A stretch of 64,000 nt of DNA from Algoriphagus sp. AK58 (lineage in GTDB: Bacteria > Bacteroidota > Bacteroidia > Cytophagales > Cyclobacteriaceae). The stretch spans positions 620,001-684,000 of the forward strand of contig NZ_QEIG01000008.1 in assembly GCF_014324365.1 (NCBI RefSeq), read 5' to 3'. The first letter of the stretch is position 1. The number at the start of each line of letters is the position of its first letter. The notes beneath the pieces were generated by a model. The model was not told the origin of the DNA. It saw only the letters and a list, made by a program, of their open reading frames with translations, and ran no database searches. The position numbers were made by a program, and so were the translations under genes. Positions 34,512 through 43,713 of the stretch are shown here, piece after piece.

Positions 34512-36122
34512 TCAGGGATTCACTTCAAAATAGGTACGCTTAATCACCGGTTTCCCCCCTTGCATGACACGTTCCCAATACACAAATACACCTTCTAAGT
34601 CAGGAGTCACTGTGTATGTCTGATTTTCACCCTTCCCCCAAAAAAGGACTGTCCGCCAATCTGGAAACCGGATGCCATCCGAAGGTTGAGTAAATTGTGT
34701 CTTATCCAATATCATCCAAGGCTGTAAACCTGAATAATCAAAAAACCTTGCCGAGGGGGCCAATGGGAAAAGGCCAAAATTATTCGAGTAACTGGAAAAG
34801 CTCAACACCCCGGGATAAGTCCGGTCATTGAGGTAAAACTCACGGTTGAGCACTTCTAACTTTTGAATAAACTTGGGGTTGAACGAAGCCAAAAGATCGG
34901 AATCAAAAACCGGCATTGCATCCACCAAAATCAGTGGATTGGCATCAAAAACACTTTTATTTGCCTCATTGAGCAGGCGAAACTCCTTCCTCTTCTCCCT
35001 AGTGCGAACTGAAGCAGTGGGCACATATTCACGGATGACCGTTTCAATATCTTCAAACCGGGTATAGTCATCCAAATTGTACGTATAATCTGCAACAAAT
35101 CCGGTAACCACCTCCAAGGAGTCACGTTTGAGGTCTTCAAAATAATAGGTTTGCATTAAAGAGGCTTTGAGCAGGCGGCTTAAGAACTCTAAATCCCGCT
35201 CTTGGATGGCCAACTCCGGAAAGGCAAAGTCTTTCTTGAAGACAGTTTTGATCACAGGAGGCACCACTTCAAGACCAGGCATTTCCTGCCCATTTTCAAG
35301 CTGAAGAATCAACCGATCCCAATGCCTTAGTCCTCCGATATCGAAAATCAAAAACCCATTCTCATTGGCATGGTCAGTATAAAGTGCACTTTGTGTTCCA
35401 TGTACAGAAAGAAAATAGGTCAAAGTTGAATCTGAATGAGGAACTTTAGCTTTGACCACATGTCCAAAAAGCTCCGGCAACAAATCATCTTTTACAAGTT
35501 CTTCATAAATCTCTTCTGACATCCATTGCATTTGCTCCTCGGGAAGAAACGGATTCGCAATCGAAATTCCAGAGGCAACTACGGCATTTTCCCCAGTTAC
35601 CATCGAAGGAAATTCAATCTTAGAACCTTTGTTGAAAGATTTTTCAACCACCAACTCGGTTTTTGGAATATTCTGAGGAGCTCTTGGCGGTATTCTGGGA
35701 TTGATCACCGTAACCAATTGCTGTGCTATTCCGCTATTCCAATCCAAATAGGGGCTGATCCTACTATAAACTCTCAATAGATAATGGTCAGAAGGAATCT
35801 GGTCCGGCAGTTTCAAAAAGTTAATCGCCTTACCTTCTCGAAGAGGTACTTTTACGTGCACAACCGAAACCGAATTACGATTCACCAACTCCGCATAAAG
35901 CACTTGAGAGGCAGCTGGCTGGTTTCCCATTAGAACCGTAGCATCAAACCATATTTTCTCCCCCGAGAAATAGAGTGTTTTAGGAGTTTGAAAACTTACG
36001 AGTTCGGGCATCTTGGAGGAAGATTGGGCATAGGCCCTCCCAAACACGAATCCAACCAAAAAGATGGAAAAAATCCACCTCAACCGAATTACCGACCTTG
36101 TTACTCTCATTTCCCTGTTCAT
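34512..36122 (-). CDS. Secreted MG2-like domain protein
   Basis: 536 residues with a signal peptide (about 14-33). The N-terminal domain (about 43-120; PKTLYFSGEKIWFDATV, HYLLRVYSRISP) resembles the MG2 beta-sandwich common in large Bacteroidota surface proteins. Later there is another beta domain and a plug-like stretch (NPLILVDAMPVFDSDLLASFNPKFIQKLEVLNREFYL) recalling TonB-receptor plug sequences without a barrel. Last gene of the four-gene operon, 6 bases after the DUF4249 gene. It is presumably a partner in that envelope complex; no enzymatic motif. Confidence 0.75.
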   Translation of the reverse strand: MNREMRVTRSVIRLRWIFSIFLVGFVFGRAYAQSSSKMPELVSFQTPKTLYFSGEKIWFDATVLMGNQPAASQVLYAELVNRNSVSVVHVKVPLREGKAINFLKLPDQIPSDHYLLRVYSRISPYLDWNSGIAQQLVTVINPRIPPRAPQNIPKTELVVEKSFNKGSKIEFPSMVTGENAVVASGISIANPFLPEEQMQWMSEEIYEELVKDDLLPELFGHVVKAKVPHSDSTLTYFLSVHGTQSALYTDHANENGFLIFDIGGLRHWDRLILQLENGQEMPGLEVVPPVIKTVFKKDFAFPELAIQERDLEFLSRLLKASLMQTYYFEDLKRDSLEVVTGFVADYTYNLDDYTRFEDIETVIREYVPTASVRTREKRKEFRLLNEANKSVFDANPLILVDAMPVFDSDLLASFNPKFIQKLEVLNREFYLNDRTYPGVLSFSSYSNNFGLFPLAPSARFFDYSGLQPWMILDKTQFTQPSDGIRFPDWRTVLFWGKGENQTYTVTPDLEGVFVYWERVMQGGKPVIKRTYFEVNP

Positions 36123-36128
36123 ATCCGA

Positions 36129-37277
36129 TCAATTATCCTCCCAAAAATCAGGACGCACCGGCGAAGCATACAGGGTGCAGTCTGTGCATCTTCGCGTAGA
36201 TGGGAAAAAGCCAATTATGGTAGTTCCCTCCATCAGTTCCCGTGCAGGAACTACATCCCCGTTACCAAAACTGGCCTGGTAATCCGTCCTCTGAACTGCT
36301 ACTTCCCCTATCACACAATCATTAAACTCCGGATCGATAAAATTCCAAGGACTTACTTCCGAACGATTGATGTAGATTCTGATCTGGCGGATCACCCCCA
36401 GGCTTACCTGCCCAATGACGGGATTCTGATTATTGTCGAGACTTTTGATGTTGCCTCCGATTAGCGAAGGCAAAGGACTAAATATCGAACCAATATCTTC
36501 CGTATTCTTCTTCAAGATCTCCCAAAATTGCACATCCTTGGAAGCTATCCCTTTTTGTGAGATCAAAATACTGTACCGTTCCATGATCCGTTCATCCCCT
36601 TCAGGAATTTCTGTGACTGTTTTTTGAAAAATCACCTGATCCTGAAACCTCGAGCTCGTTTCCAGAACAATATCAGGGCTTGGTTCCGTCTTGAAGCAAA
36701 GTGAATTTTGTTCTGCAGCGGTTCTAAACCTCACGTCTCTCAATTGTGGGTCATAGATGTAGGAAGTCCTGATTCTAGGTCTGTAGATCCACGTTTCTTC
36801 AAAAGTCCAAAGAAAATCATCTGCATCTGAATTGCCTTGAGTAGACACAAAAACCTCCACTCCCTCCGAATCCCTTCTGAATCCTCCATCTATAATCTCA
36901 GGTGTGACAATAGGCTTCAATTCCTCTGAAGCATACCGCTCACCGGATTTAAGCACGATTTCCAAGACATAGATTTGGTTTTCATCCAAATTCCGTTCAA
37001 AAACATAAATACCATTCCCTTTTTCTGATAGGGGATAGGGTTGCCCACTCTGCCCCCGAAGAAGCACGGTAGCCCCAAGTTCAGGTACCAAAGACTCCTC
37101 CGCAGACAGAGGAACTGTCCGGCTGAGCTTTAATTCACTTTTCTTTCCATCGGTGTCCAAATAGCCTTCCACCACCAAAATCCGAAGCTCTGTGGCGGGA
37201 ATTTCGGGGTCATAAGGCGTCCTACACCCACCAAAAATTCCTATCAGGAGAAAAAACCATATCCAACCTTTACCCAT
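36129..37277 (-). CDS. DUF4249 lipoprotein
   Basis: 382 residues. Lipobox IFGGC with Cys18, then the family signature TELRILVVEGYLDTDGKKSELKLSRTVPL and GATVLLRG (about 30-80). DUF4249 proteins are habitually encoded next to TonB-dependent receptors and are thought to act as their surface lipoprotein partner, much as SusD serves SusC. Its start overlaps the receptor stop by one base (TGATG), so translation is coupled. Two CxxC-type motifs late in the protein (RRCTDCTLY) are notable. Substrate unknown. Confidence 0.88.
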   Translation of the reverse strand: MGKGWIWFFLLIGIFGGCRTPYDPEIPATELRILVVEGYLDTDGKKSELKLSRTVPLSAEESLVPELGATVLLRGQSGQPYPLSEKGNGIYVFERNLDENQIYVLEIVLKSGERYASEELKPIVTPEIIDGGFRRDSEGVEVFVSTQGNSDADDFLWTFEETWIYRPRIRTSYIYDPQLRDVRFRTAAEQNSLCFKTEPSPDIVLETSSRFQDQVIFQKTVTEIPEGDERIMERYSILISQKGIASKDVQFWEILKKNTEDIGSIFSPLPSLIGGNIKSLDNNQNPVIGQVSLGVIRQIRIYINRSEVSPWNFIDPEFNDCVIGEVAVQRTDYQASFGNGDVVPARELMEGTTIIGFFPSTRRCTDCTLYASPVRPDFWEDN

Positions 37278-40006
37278 CAGAATCTAAAATTATATGTAAT
37301 AAAAGGAATAGGTTCGGCAAAAATCGCTAACTGATAGCCCTGCAACTTGCCACCTTCCGGCACATAGTATACCGAATACGCATTATCTCTGCCCAACACA
37401 TTGTATACTCCAAAAGACCAGGAAGCATGGGCGAGCTTTTTGACTTTGTGATTCCCTTCCAGATTGATGGAGAAGTCCATGCGGAAATAATCGGGCACAC
37501 GGAAGGAGTTTCGGTCAGAGAAATACACCCGCTCAGCTCCTCCGTACTCAAATTTTGCGATTGGCAAAGTGACTGGCCTGCCGGTACTATACTTACTGGC
37601 CAAGGTCATATTTAACCTTCGGCTAAGCTCGTAATTCAACACCAGATTGGCATTATGCGGCTGATCAAAGTTGCTCGGATACCATTCAGACCGGTTGATC
37701 TGTTCTTTTCTTTCTGTTTGATCAGTTTGCAAAAGCGATCGGCTGTAAGTATAAGCTATGGAACCGTTGAGTTTACCTTCCAATTTTCTTAAATAAAATT
37801 CTGCCCCATATGCCTTGCCTTGCGTGACTAAAACTTCTTGCTCAATTCGGTCATTGAGTACAATTTGGGCTCCTGACCTATAATCGAGTAAGTTTTGCAT
37901 GGTACGATAGTAGACCTCAGTAGAAAATTCATACATGCCTTGTTTCATATTTCGGAAGTATCCCAGAGCATATTGAATTCCCCGCTGAGGCTTAAGGAAA
38001 GGATCGCTAAGCTTCCAAGTATCGGTAGGTGTGATCACTGAAGAGTTGCTCAGCAAGTGAATGTTCTGTCGCATGGAGTTTACCCCTGCTTTGATCGAAG
38101 ACCAATTGGATAACGCATAACGGGCAGAGAAGCGAAACTCAGGTCCATGGTAGGTTTGGACATTCTTACCGTTGCCGAAAGAAGTCTCTCCGGTAATATT
38201 TTCTGGCAAAAAGGGTTCTCCGGGAGCATAGACCGGCAAGGTCTGAGGACCAAGGAAGCGGTACAGATTATACCTCAATCCTCCACTCACTGTCCATTGT
38301 TCATTGACTTCAAATTCATCGCCTATGAAAACCGACCAATCCATGGCCTTTTCAGAAGCTACCTGGTCCGGAATGACAATGCTCTCCGAACCAAATGGAT
38401 TGATTTTCCCTGGATTCAACTGATAATAGATCCCATGAATACCATAGGACAAAATATGCCGATCACCCTTCTCCTGACGAAACTCTGCTTTCAGGAACTG
38501 TTGTTGGATATCGAAGCGATATTGATATGCATTTAGAGGATTATCTTCACCCTCCACCAAAAAATCATAGGCATCCTGTCCGGCAGAAAAAGTGGCCTCC
38601 AAGTCTTCATTGAAATAATGGGTCCAGGATACCGCAAAATTTCTATTCGAATAACTGTAAACCGTATCCGGATCAAATTGGAATTCATCCTTACTAAAAT
38701 AGCCTGATACACGAATCGCATCTTTCTCACTGAATCGATGCTCTACAGCCCCATTGAAATCCGCAAAAAATGCACGGCTCGCCCCCAAGTCAATCCGATC
38801 TTCCAAAAAATCCAGCAACCAATCCGAATAGGTCAATCGCGTGCCCAAGATAAAGGTAGTATTCGATCCTATCGGTCCATCAATACTCAATCTGCTCGTC
38901 ATCGGTCCGATACCACCTGAGCCTCCGATTTTATCCGTCCTTCCTTTTTTTGGAGTCACCTGCAAGACAGAGGAAAGCCTTCCACCCAAACTGGCTGGAA
39001 TTCCGGCCTTGTAAAGCTCCACCCCCTGCACCATATCGGAATTGACTGCGGAGAAAAATCCAAACAAGTGCGATGGGTTAAACAAGGTGTTTTGATCCAA
39101 CAGAATCAGGTTTTGATCCGCAGCGCCTCCTCGTACATTAAAGCCTACGCTAGCCTCTCCTGCTGTATTCACACCGGGCATAGTCAAAATTCCTTTGATA
39201 ATATCTACCTCTCCCATGACCGCTGGCAGTTTTCGCATTTGCTGGACAGAAAGCGACTGTACTCCCATTTCAGGACGAGACACATTCGTCAAAGCACCGG
39301 AGCGCACGACCACTTCATTGAGTGAAAAAATTCCCTCACCGATATTCAGATCAAGCGTCCCATCTCCCTGAAGGTCTAAAAGTCGCTGCTCTGTGTAGCC
39401 ACCTATGTTCTGCACCAGAAGGGTTTTGTATCCTTTGGGAATACTGAGTTCATACTTCCCTTCCTGATCGGTGATGGTCTGCCGCATCGACTCTTTTTCA
39501 TAGACGATCGCCCCTTGGATAGGCTGGTTGTTTTCCAGGCTTCTTACCACGCCGACCAGTTTGGCTTCAGCACCAGCGCCGGGAATTCCGATGACGTAGC
39601 GTCGATTACGCACAAATTCATCCTGGGCCACAGAACCGGTCCCCACAGACGTGGGCGCTTGGAAATAATTGGGAAGAAAATCAACTTGAAGCTTCTCACT
39701 TTTGGAAACAAATACTTCTTTCCTAGAGGAAATAGAAAACTTAAGATCTGTTTTCAGAAAAATCACACCCAACACATCTTCCAACTTATCGTTGTTCGCC
39801 TGCAGATTGACCGTCAGTCCAGTCACCTCGCTTTCTTTGAAATAGAACCGGTAGGAGGTCTCTTTCTCGACCAATTCCGTGAAGCGCTCAAAGGAAACCC
39901 CCGGAAAAAATCCTGTGATCCGATTTTCCTCCTGGGCAAACCCAATTTGAACGCACAGAAAGGAAGTAAAAAGAAAAATCAACTCTTTTGTAAATCTCTT
40001 CATCAT
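37277..40006 (-). CDS. TonB-dependent receptor with STN and carboxypeptidase-like domains
   Basis: 909 residues from the ATG at 40006; a TTG one codon upstream is less likely. Signal peptide (to about 25), STN domain (about 30-105), CarboxypepD_reg-like domain (about 150-230; GVVRSLENNQPIQGAIVYEKESMRQTITDQEGKYELSIPKGYKTLLVQNIGG), plug (about 235-345; PAVMGEVDIIKGILTMPGVNTAGEASVGFNVRGGAADQNLILLDQ) and a C-terminal barrel ending in NFRF. It transports an unknown ligand, driven by TonB. An STN domain usually relays to a FecR/FecI pair, but no sigma or anti-sigma gene is adjacent here. It overlaps both neighbours by one base. Confidence 0.92.
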   Translation of the reverse strand: MMKRFTKELIFLFTSFLCVQIGFAQEENRITGFFPGVSFERFTELVEKETSYRFYFKESEVTGLTVNLQANNDKLEDVLGVIFLKTDLKFSISSRKEVFVSKSEKLQVDFLPNYFQAPTSVGTGSVAQDEFVRNRRYVIGIPGAGAEAKLVGVVRSLENNQPIQGAIVYEKESMRQTITDQEGKYELSIPKGYKTLLVQNIGGYTEQRLLDLQGDGTLDLNIGEGIFSLNEVVVRSGALTNVSRPEMGVQSLSVQQMRKLPAVMGEVDIIKGILTMPGVNTAGEASVGFNVRGGAADQNLILLDQNTLFNPSHLFGFFSAVNSDMVQGVELYKAGIPASLGGRLSSVLQVTPKKGRTDKIGGSGGIGPMTSRLSIDGPIGSNTTFILGTRLTYSDWLLDFLEDRIDLGASRAFFADFNGAVEHRFSEKDAIRVSGYFSKDEFQFDPDTVYSYSNRNFAVSWTHYFNEDLEATFSAGQDAYDFLVEGEDNPLNAYQYRFDIQQQFLKAEFRQEKGDRHILSYGIHGIYYQLNPGKINPFGSESIVIPDQVASEKAMDWSVFIGDEFEVNEQWTVSGGLRYNLYRFLGPQTLPVYAPGEPFLPENITGETSFGNGKNVQTYHGPEFRFSARYALSNWSSIKAGVNSMRQNIHLLSNSSVITPTDTWKLSDPFLKPQRGIQYALGYFRNMKQGMYEFSTEVYYRTMQNLLDYRSGAQIVLNDRIEQEVLVTQGKAYGAEFYLRKLEGKLNGSIAYTYSRSLLQTDQTERKEQINRSEWYPSNFDQPHNANLVLNYELSRRLNMTLASKYSTGRPVTLPIAKFEYGGAERVYFSDRNSFRVPDYFRMDFSINLEGNHKVKKLAHASWSFGVYNVLGRDNAYSVYYVPEGGKLQGYQLAIFAEPIPFITYNFRF

Positions 40007-40710
40007 CAATCCAGACTAGGGTGAGAAACTAGATAACTTAAAAAACCCTCTGGATTTTGTTTGAATTGAATTCCTTTGGCTTTCAGCTCTTTTTTAAAGA
40101 CTTTTGGCTCCAAGCCTAAAGCCATATAAGCATCTGAAGGTCTTTTCACGGACGTAAATACGTTGTCCTTCAGAATAAAAAATTCTCCCTTTTCCAGATA
40201 TTCTTCATCAAATCGAGACAGTTCTCTTAATGCCTTCGTAGTCTTGTAGCGCTTAGCAAGTGCAAATGCTTTTCCTTCTCCCACTACTTGGTAAATTCCG
40301 TTTCCATGACGGAAATAGGATTCATTGCCGGAAAAGTGCCTGAACATTTGTCCATTTGAAAGAGAGAAGCCATCGATCTTTTCAGGCTTGATCAGTATTT
40401 TCTGGTTGAAAATCGGGTGAAATGTAACTAATTGGTCCCGATAGCAGTCGTAAATCAAAGGAACTTCGGGATAGGTAATTCCATTAATCTTCAGCGTGCC
40501 GCGCTCAAATTGACGGGAGGCATAATACGGGTCTCCTTTGATCAAGGAAGAAGGCTCTGCATATTGGCCTCCCGTGATAAGTTCCTGGAAATAGGGAATC
40601 TGCTCCCGATATTCAGGAATGTAGGGTAAATTTTCACCTGCTACCTGGCCAGATAATCCGTTACTCATAAAAAAGAAAGCGGAACTCAGGAAAAATAGTA
40701 TTTTTCGCAT
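40006..40710 (-). CDS. Secreted protein of unknown function, first in TonB-receptor operon
   Basis: 234 residues with a signal peptide (about 1-22). The mature part has strongly patterned short strands (YASRQFERGTLKINGITYPEVPLIYDCYRDQLVTFHP, ILIKPEKIDGFSLSNGQMFRHF) and a basic helical C-terminus. No cysteine lipobox. Its TGA overlaps the receptor ATG. Such small exported proteins upstream of STN-type receptors are found in Bacteroidota, but I do not recognise a named family. Confidence 0.75.
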   Translation of the reverse strand: MRKILFFLSSAFFFMSNGLSGQVAGENLPYIPEYREQIPYFQELITGGQYAEPSSLIKGDPYYASRQFERGTLKINGITYPEVPLIYDCYRDQLVTFHPIFNQKILIKPEKIDGFSLSNGQMFRHFSGNESYFRHGNGIYQVVGEGKAFALAKRYKTTKALRELSRFDEEYLEKGEFFILKDNVFTSVKRPSDAYMALGLEPKVFKKELKAKGIQFKQNPEGFLSYLVSHPSLD

Positions 40711-40743
40711 GTCGTAAAATACGATTGAAAATTCTTATTGAAA

Positions 40744-40770
40744 CCATTTATTCAAAATATGTTTAAATGG
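40744..40770. promoter_or_regulatory. Inverted repeat in a divergent intergenic region
   Basis: CCATTTA (40744-40750) and TAAATGG (40764-40770) form a 7-base inverted repeat with centre-to-centre spacing of 20, between two divergent genes. Possible operator; no recognised regulator. Confidence 0.3.
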
Positions 40771-40807
40771 ATTCTTGAAGTTTTTAACGGATAAAAATGA
40801 TGCTCTT

Positions 40808-41719
40808 ATGACCTCACGAAGACAACTCCTCAAAACCCTGGCCCTCGCTCCGCTTGCTACTATGGCTCACACAGTACAGGCAGCTCCAGCTCCTAAGGCA
40901 CCGACCCAGTTTAAATTCTCGCTCAATACCAGCACTATCCGAGGTCAAAAACTGAGTCTCCCTCAAATCATCGAATTGGCAGCCCGGGCAGGTTACGATG
41001 GATTTGAGCCCTGGATGATGGAGATCGAAGCCTATGTGAAGGAGGGGAAGACTATTGCTTCTCTGAAAAAACTTGCATCTGACGCCGGACTGGAGTTTTT
41101 TGACTGTATCGGATTTCCAACTTGGATGGCACAGGACGAAGAGAAAAGTAAAGCCGGATTTGCCCAAATGGAAAAGGAAATGGGAATCCTGGCCGAACTG
41201 GGCTGTACCCGAGTAGCAGCACCCGCCATTGGGACAGATGCGCCCTTGGATCTGTTAAAGGCTGGTGAACGCTATAAAAAGCTTTTGGAACTGGGAAGAA
41301 AAACCGGTGTCATGCCGCAGCTGGAGTTTTGGGGAGCATTTCCTTCGTTCTTTCACCTAGGTCAGGCGATGGCTGTAGCCGCCGCTGCTGACGATCCCGA
41401 TGCCAAAATCCTGGCAGACGTCTATCACCTATTCCGAGGAGGTTCTGGGTTTGAAGGGATGAAATTACTGGACGGACATGCGATCGATATTTTTCACATG
41501 AATGACTTCCCCGCCGACATTCCCCGTACCGAGCAGCAGGACAAAGATCGGGTAATGCCCGGAGACGGTGCCGCTCCGATGAAAGAACTGGCAGATACAT
41601 TGAAGTCGAAAGGCGGACAAATCATCCTTTCCCTTGAGCTCTTCAATCCTACCTACTATGCGATGGATGCAGGTGTGGTGGTCAAGGAAGGATTGGAAAA
41701 GATGAAGCGATTTTTTTAG
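40808..41719 (+). CDS. Sugar phosphate isomerase/epimerase-type TIM-barrel protein (Tat exported)
   Basis: 303 residues from ATG 40808 (MTSRRQLLKTLALAP); the longer start at 40775 would precede the twin-arginine signal. Tat signal at 3-29 (S-RR-QLLK), then an AP-endonuclease-2 TIM barrel (SLPQIIELAARAGYDGFEPW, FFDCIGFPTW, TRVAAPAIGTD, LADVYHLFRGGSGFEG, HMNDFPADIPR, ILSLELFNP). Acidic and His residues of the metal centre (E, D, H, E pattern) are present. Export of a folded metalloenzyme fits the Tat signal. Substrate unknown; such proteins are common in sugar degradation loci. Confidence 0.87.
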   Translation: MTSRRQLLKTLALAPLATMAHTVQAAPAPKAPTQFKFSLNTSTIRGQKLSLPQIIELAARAGYDGFEPWMMEIEAYVKEGKTIASLKKLASDAGLEFFDCIGFPTWMAQDEEKSKAGFAQMEKEMGILAELGCTRVAAPAIGTDAPLDLLKAGERYKKLLELGRKTGVMPQLEFWGAFPSFFHLGQAMAVAAAADDPDAKILADVYHLFRGGSGFEGMKLLDGHAIDIFHMNDFPADIPRTEQQDKDRVMPGDGAAPMKELADTLKSKGGQIILSLELFNPTYYAMDAGVVVKEGLEKMKRFF

Positions 41720-41757
41720 AGACTGGACCAAAATCAAAAATAGCCTGAGAACATTTC

Positions 41758-41834
41758 CTTGTCCTCCAGCATGAGCTGGAGGCAAGACCTTGGCTGTAAC
41801 CAGATTGAATAGGAATGTGGCTTTAGCCCATTCC
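41758..41834. repeat. Two hairpins in the convergent gap before cysM
   Basis: CTTG-CCTCCAGC (left arm, one bulged T) pairs with GCTGGAGG-CAAG at 41758-41786. GGAATG-GGC (41812-41821) pairs with GCC-CATTCC (41826-41834). Neither is followed by a good T-run. Either terminator-like RNA ends or short interspersed palindromes; the function is undecided. Confidence 0.4.
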
Positions 41835-41888
41835 AAAAAGTCGAACCTCAAGAGTCATCTGGCTTTCACCCAGTTTTCTCCTTACCCA

Positions 41889-42767
41889 TCACCCGAATAA
41901 ATCCGAGCTCAAATATCGGTCTCCCCGATCGCAAGTGATGCAGACGATCAGGCCTTCTTCGAGTTCTTTGGAAAGCTCGATGGCTGCATGAAGTGCTCCT
42001 CCACTGCTCATTCCGGCAAGGATTCCTTCTTCTTTGGCCATGCGTCGGGTCATCTCGGTGGCTTGTTGCTGGCTGACGTCGATCACACGATCTACCCGTT
42101 CTTTTTCAAAGATTGCCGGTAAAAATTCGGGAGACCAGCGACGGATTCCCGGAATGCTAGACCCGTCCGTCGGTTGAGTACCGACAATCTGAATAGCCGG
42201 ATTCATTTCCTTCAAATACCGGGACACTCCCATGATCGTACCTGTAGTACCCATAGCAGAAACAAAGTGAGTGACCTTACCATCGGTATCTCTCCAGATT
42301 TCCGGGCCAGTAGTCTTGTAGTGTGCGAGGTAATTGTCCGGATTGCCAAACTGGTTGAGCATAAAATAACCATCCTCCTCACGCATTTGCTCTGCAAGGA
42401 CACGGGAATATTCGATGGTCTTGGCAGCAGGAGTGAGAATTACTTTGGCCCCATACGCTTCCATGGAGAGCACTCGCTCCTTGGTAGAATTGTCCGGCAT
42501 GATCAGGGTCATTTCCAGTTCAAGCACTTTAGCTACCATAGCCAAGGCAATCCCCGTATTTCCGCTCGTGGCTTCGACAAGTTTGTCACCAGGTTTGATT
42601 TCTCCTCGATCCAAGGCAGATCTTAGCATATTAAAAGCAGCTCGATCTTTCACACTTCCTCCCGGGTTTTGACCTTCCATTTTGCAGAGGATTTTCACCT
42701 TGGGATTGGTGGGTATGTGCTCCAACTCCACCAGAGGAGTATTGCCAATTAGTTCAAAGAGTCTCAT
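41889..42767 (-). CDS. cysM: Cysteine synthase, CysM type
   Basis: 292 residues from ATG 42767 (MRLFELIGNTPLVEL); a 20-residue upstream extension would start inside a hairpin loop. PLP enzyme making cysteine from O-acetylserine and sulfide or thiosulfate. Lys40 in NPGGSVKDR binds PLP, TSGNTGIAL contacts substrate, GTTGTIMG holds the PLP phosphate. GIRRWSPEFLPAIF and RVDRVIDV favour the CysM/B form over CysK. It follows cysE, the enzyme supplying O-acetylserine, with a 79-base gap containing a strong inverted repeat. Confidence 0.93.
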   Translation of the reverse strand: MRLFELIGNTPLVELEHIPTNPKVKILCKMEGQNPGGSVKDRAAFNMLRSALDRGEIKPGDKLVEATSGNTGIALAMVAKVLELEMTLIMPDNSTKERVLSMEAYGAKVILTPAAKTIEYSRVLAEQMREEDGYFMLNQFGNPDNYLAHYKTTGPEIWRDTDGKVTHFVSAMGTTGTIMGVSRYLKEMNPAIQIVGTQPTDGSSIPGIRRWSPEFLPAIFEKERVDRVIDVSQQQATEMTRRMAKEEGILAGMSSGGALHAAIELSKELEEGLIVCITCDRGDRYLSSDLFG

Positions 42768-42805
42768 GCCTAGGATTTGAATTTTATAGTCGCTTGGAAT
42801 TCGCA

Positions 42806-42852
42806 CACTAGAATTGTATTCACCCATTATAGCGGTGAATACAATTCTAGTG
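42806..42852 (-). repeat. Perfect 19-bp inverted repeat between cysE and cysM
   Basis: CACTAGAATTGTATTCACC (42806-42824) and its exact complement (42834-42852) flank a 9-base loop. The outer arm includes the last codons of cysE; the loop contains an alternative ATG for cysM. There is no T-run after it, so it is not a classical terminator. It may be an attenuator, RNase-processing or stabiliser hairpin, or a dyad operator. Confidence 0.75.
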
Positions 42853-43695
42853 GCTCATTTCATCGAAGTCATTTTTGAATACATATCGGTCTGTCACCAA
42901 ACCGTCTTCATGATGGATCTGAGTCTGATAATAGACCTTGGAATTAGCAGGAACAGACCTGGTGAGCCACACATTACCCCCAATCACGGAGTTTTTCCCG
43001 ATCACGGTTTTTCCGCCCAGAATCGTGGCCCCTGCATAGATGACTACATTGTCTTCAATGGTCGGGTGACGCTTTTGGTCTGCATCAGCCTTGTCCACGC
43101 TAAGTGCTCCCAAGGTGACTCCCTGATAGATTTTGACGTGATTGCCGATGACAGTAGTCTCCCCGATCACTACTCCGGTACCATGGTCAATGCAAAAATA
43201 TTGACCGATCGTAGCTCCAGGATGGATATCCACCCCTGTTCGGCTATGAGCGATCTCTGTTATCATTCTTGGAATCAATTTGATCCCTAACTCATGAAGG
43301 AGATTGGCTATCCTGTAGGCTGCAATGGCATAGAATCCGGGATAGCTTCGTAATATTTCCGTTTTGGATTTGGCGGCAGGATCACCTTCATACATGGCAT
43401 CAACGTCCTGGTGAACCCAATCAAAAATTCTCTCCAATCGATCAAAAAACTCTTTTGCGAGAACTGGGCCAACTCCCGTGTGAAGATGGTGATTTCGTGA
43501 GAGTATGCTTGCCAACTGCTCTCTCAAAAGTATTAATCGGGCAGTTACTTCTTCTTCGCTTTTGGCCTTTTGTAAGGCATATTCGGGAAAAAGAAGCCCC
43601 AATAGCTCTTCAAAAAACTGCTGAATAACCTTCGGAGATGGACAATCAGAGCACTCTTGGTGAGTGCGGAATATTTTTGAGACTAGGGAGTTCAT
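42847..43695 (-). CDS. cysE: Serine O-acetyltransferase
   Basis: 282 residues. The helical N-terminal half (about 1-150) with [32 protein letters not shown] precedes the left-handed beta-helix hexapeptide domain ([49 protein letters not shown]). The active-site His is in [10 protein letters not shown]. This is the long form seen in many bacteria. It catalyses acetylation of serine for cysteine synthesis. It starts 18 bases after the outer-membrane protein gene, so the divIC-to-cysM genes may be one leftward transcript. Confidence 0.95.
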   Translation of the reverse strand: MNSLVSKIFRTHQECSDCPSPKVIQQFFEELLGLLFPEYALQKAKSEEEVTARLILLREQLASILSRNHHLHTGVGPVLAKEFFDRLERIFDWVHQDVDAMYEGDPAAKSKTEILRSYPGFYAIAAYRIANLLHELGIKLIPRMITEIAHSRTGVDIHPGATIGQYFCIDHGTGVVIGETTVIGNHVKIYQGVTLGALSVDKADADQKRHPTIEDNVVIYAGATILGGKTVIGKNSVIGGNVWLTRSVPANSKVYYQTQIHHEDGLVTDRYVFKNDFDEMSH

Positions 43696-43713
43696 ATAGG
43701 CAAGTTGGAGCTG

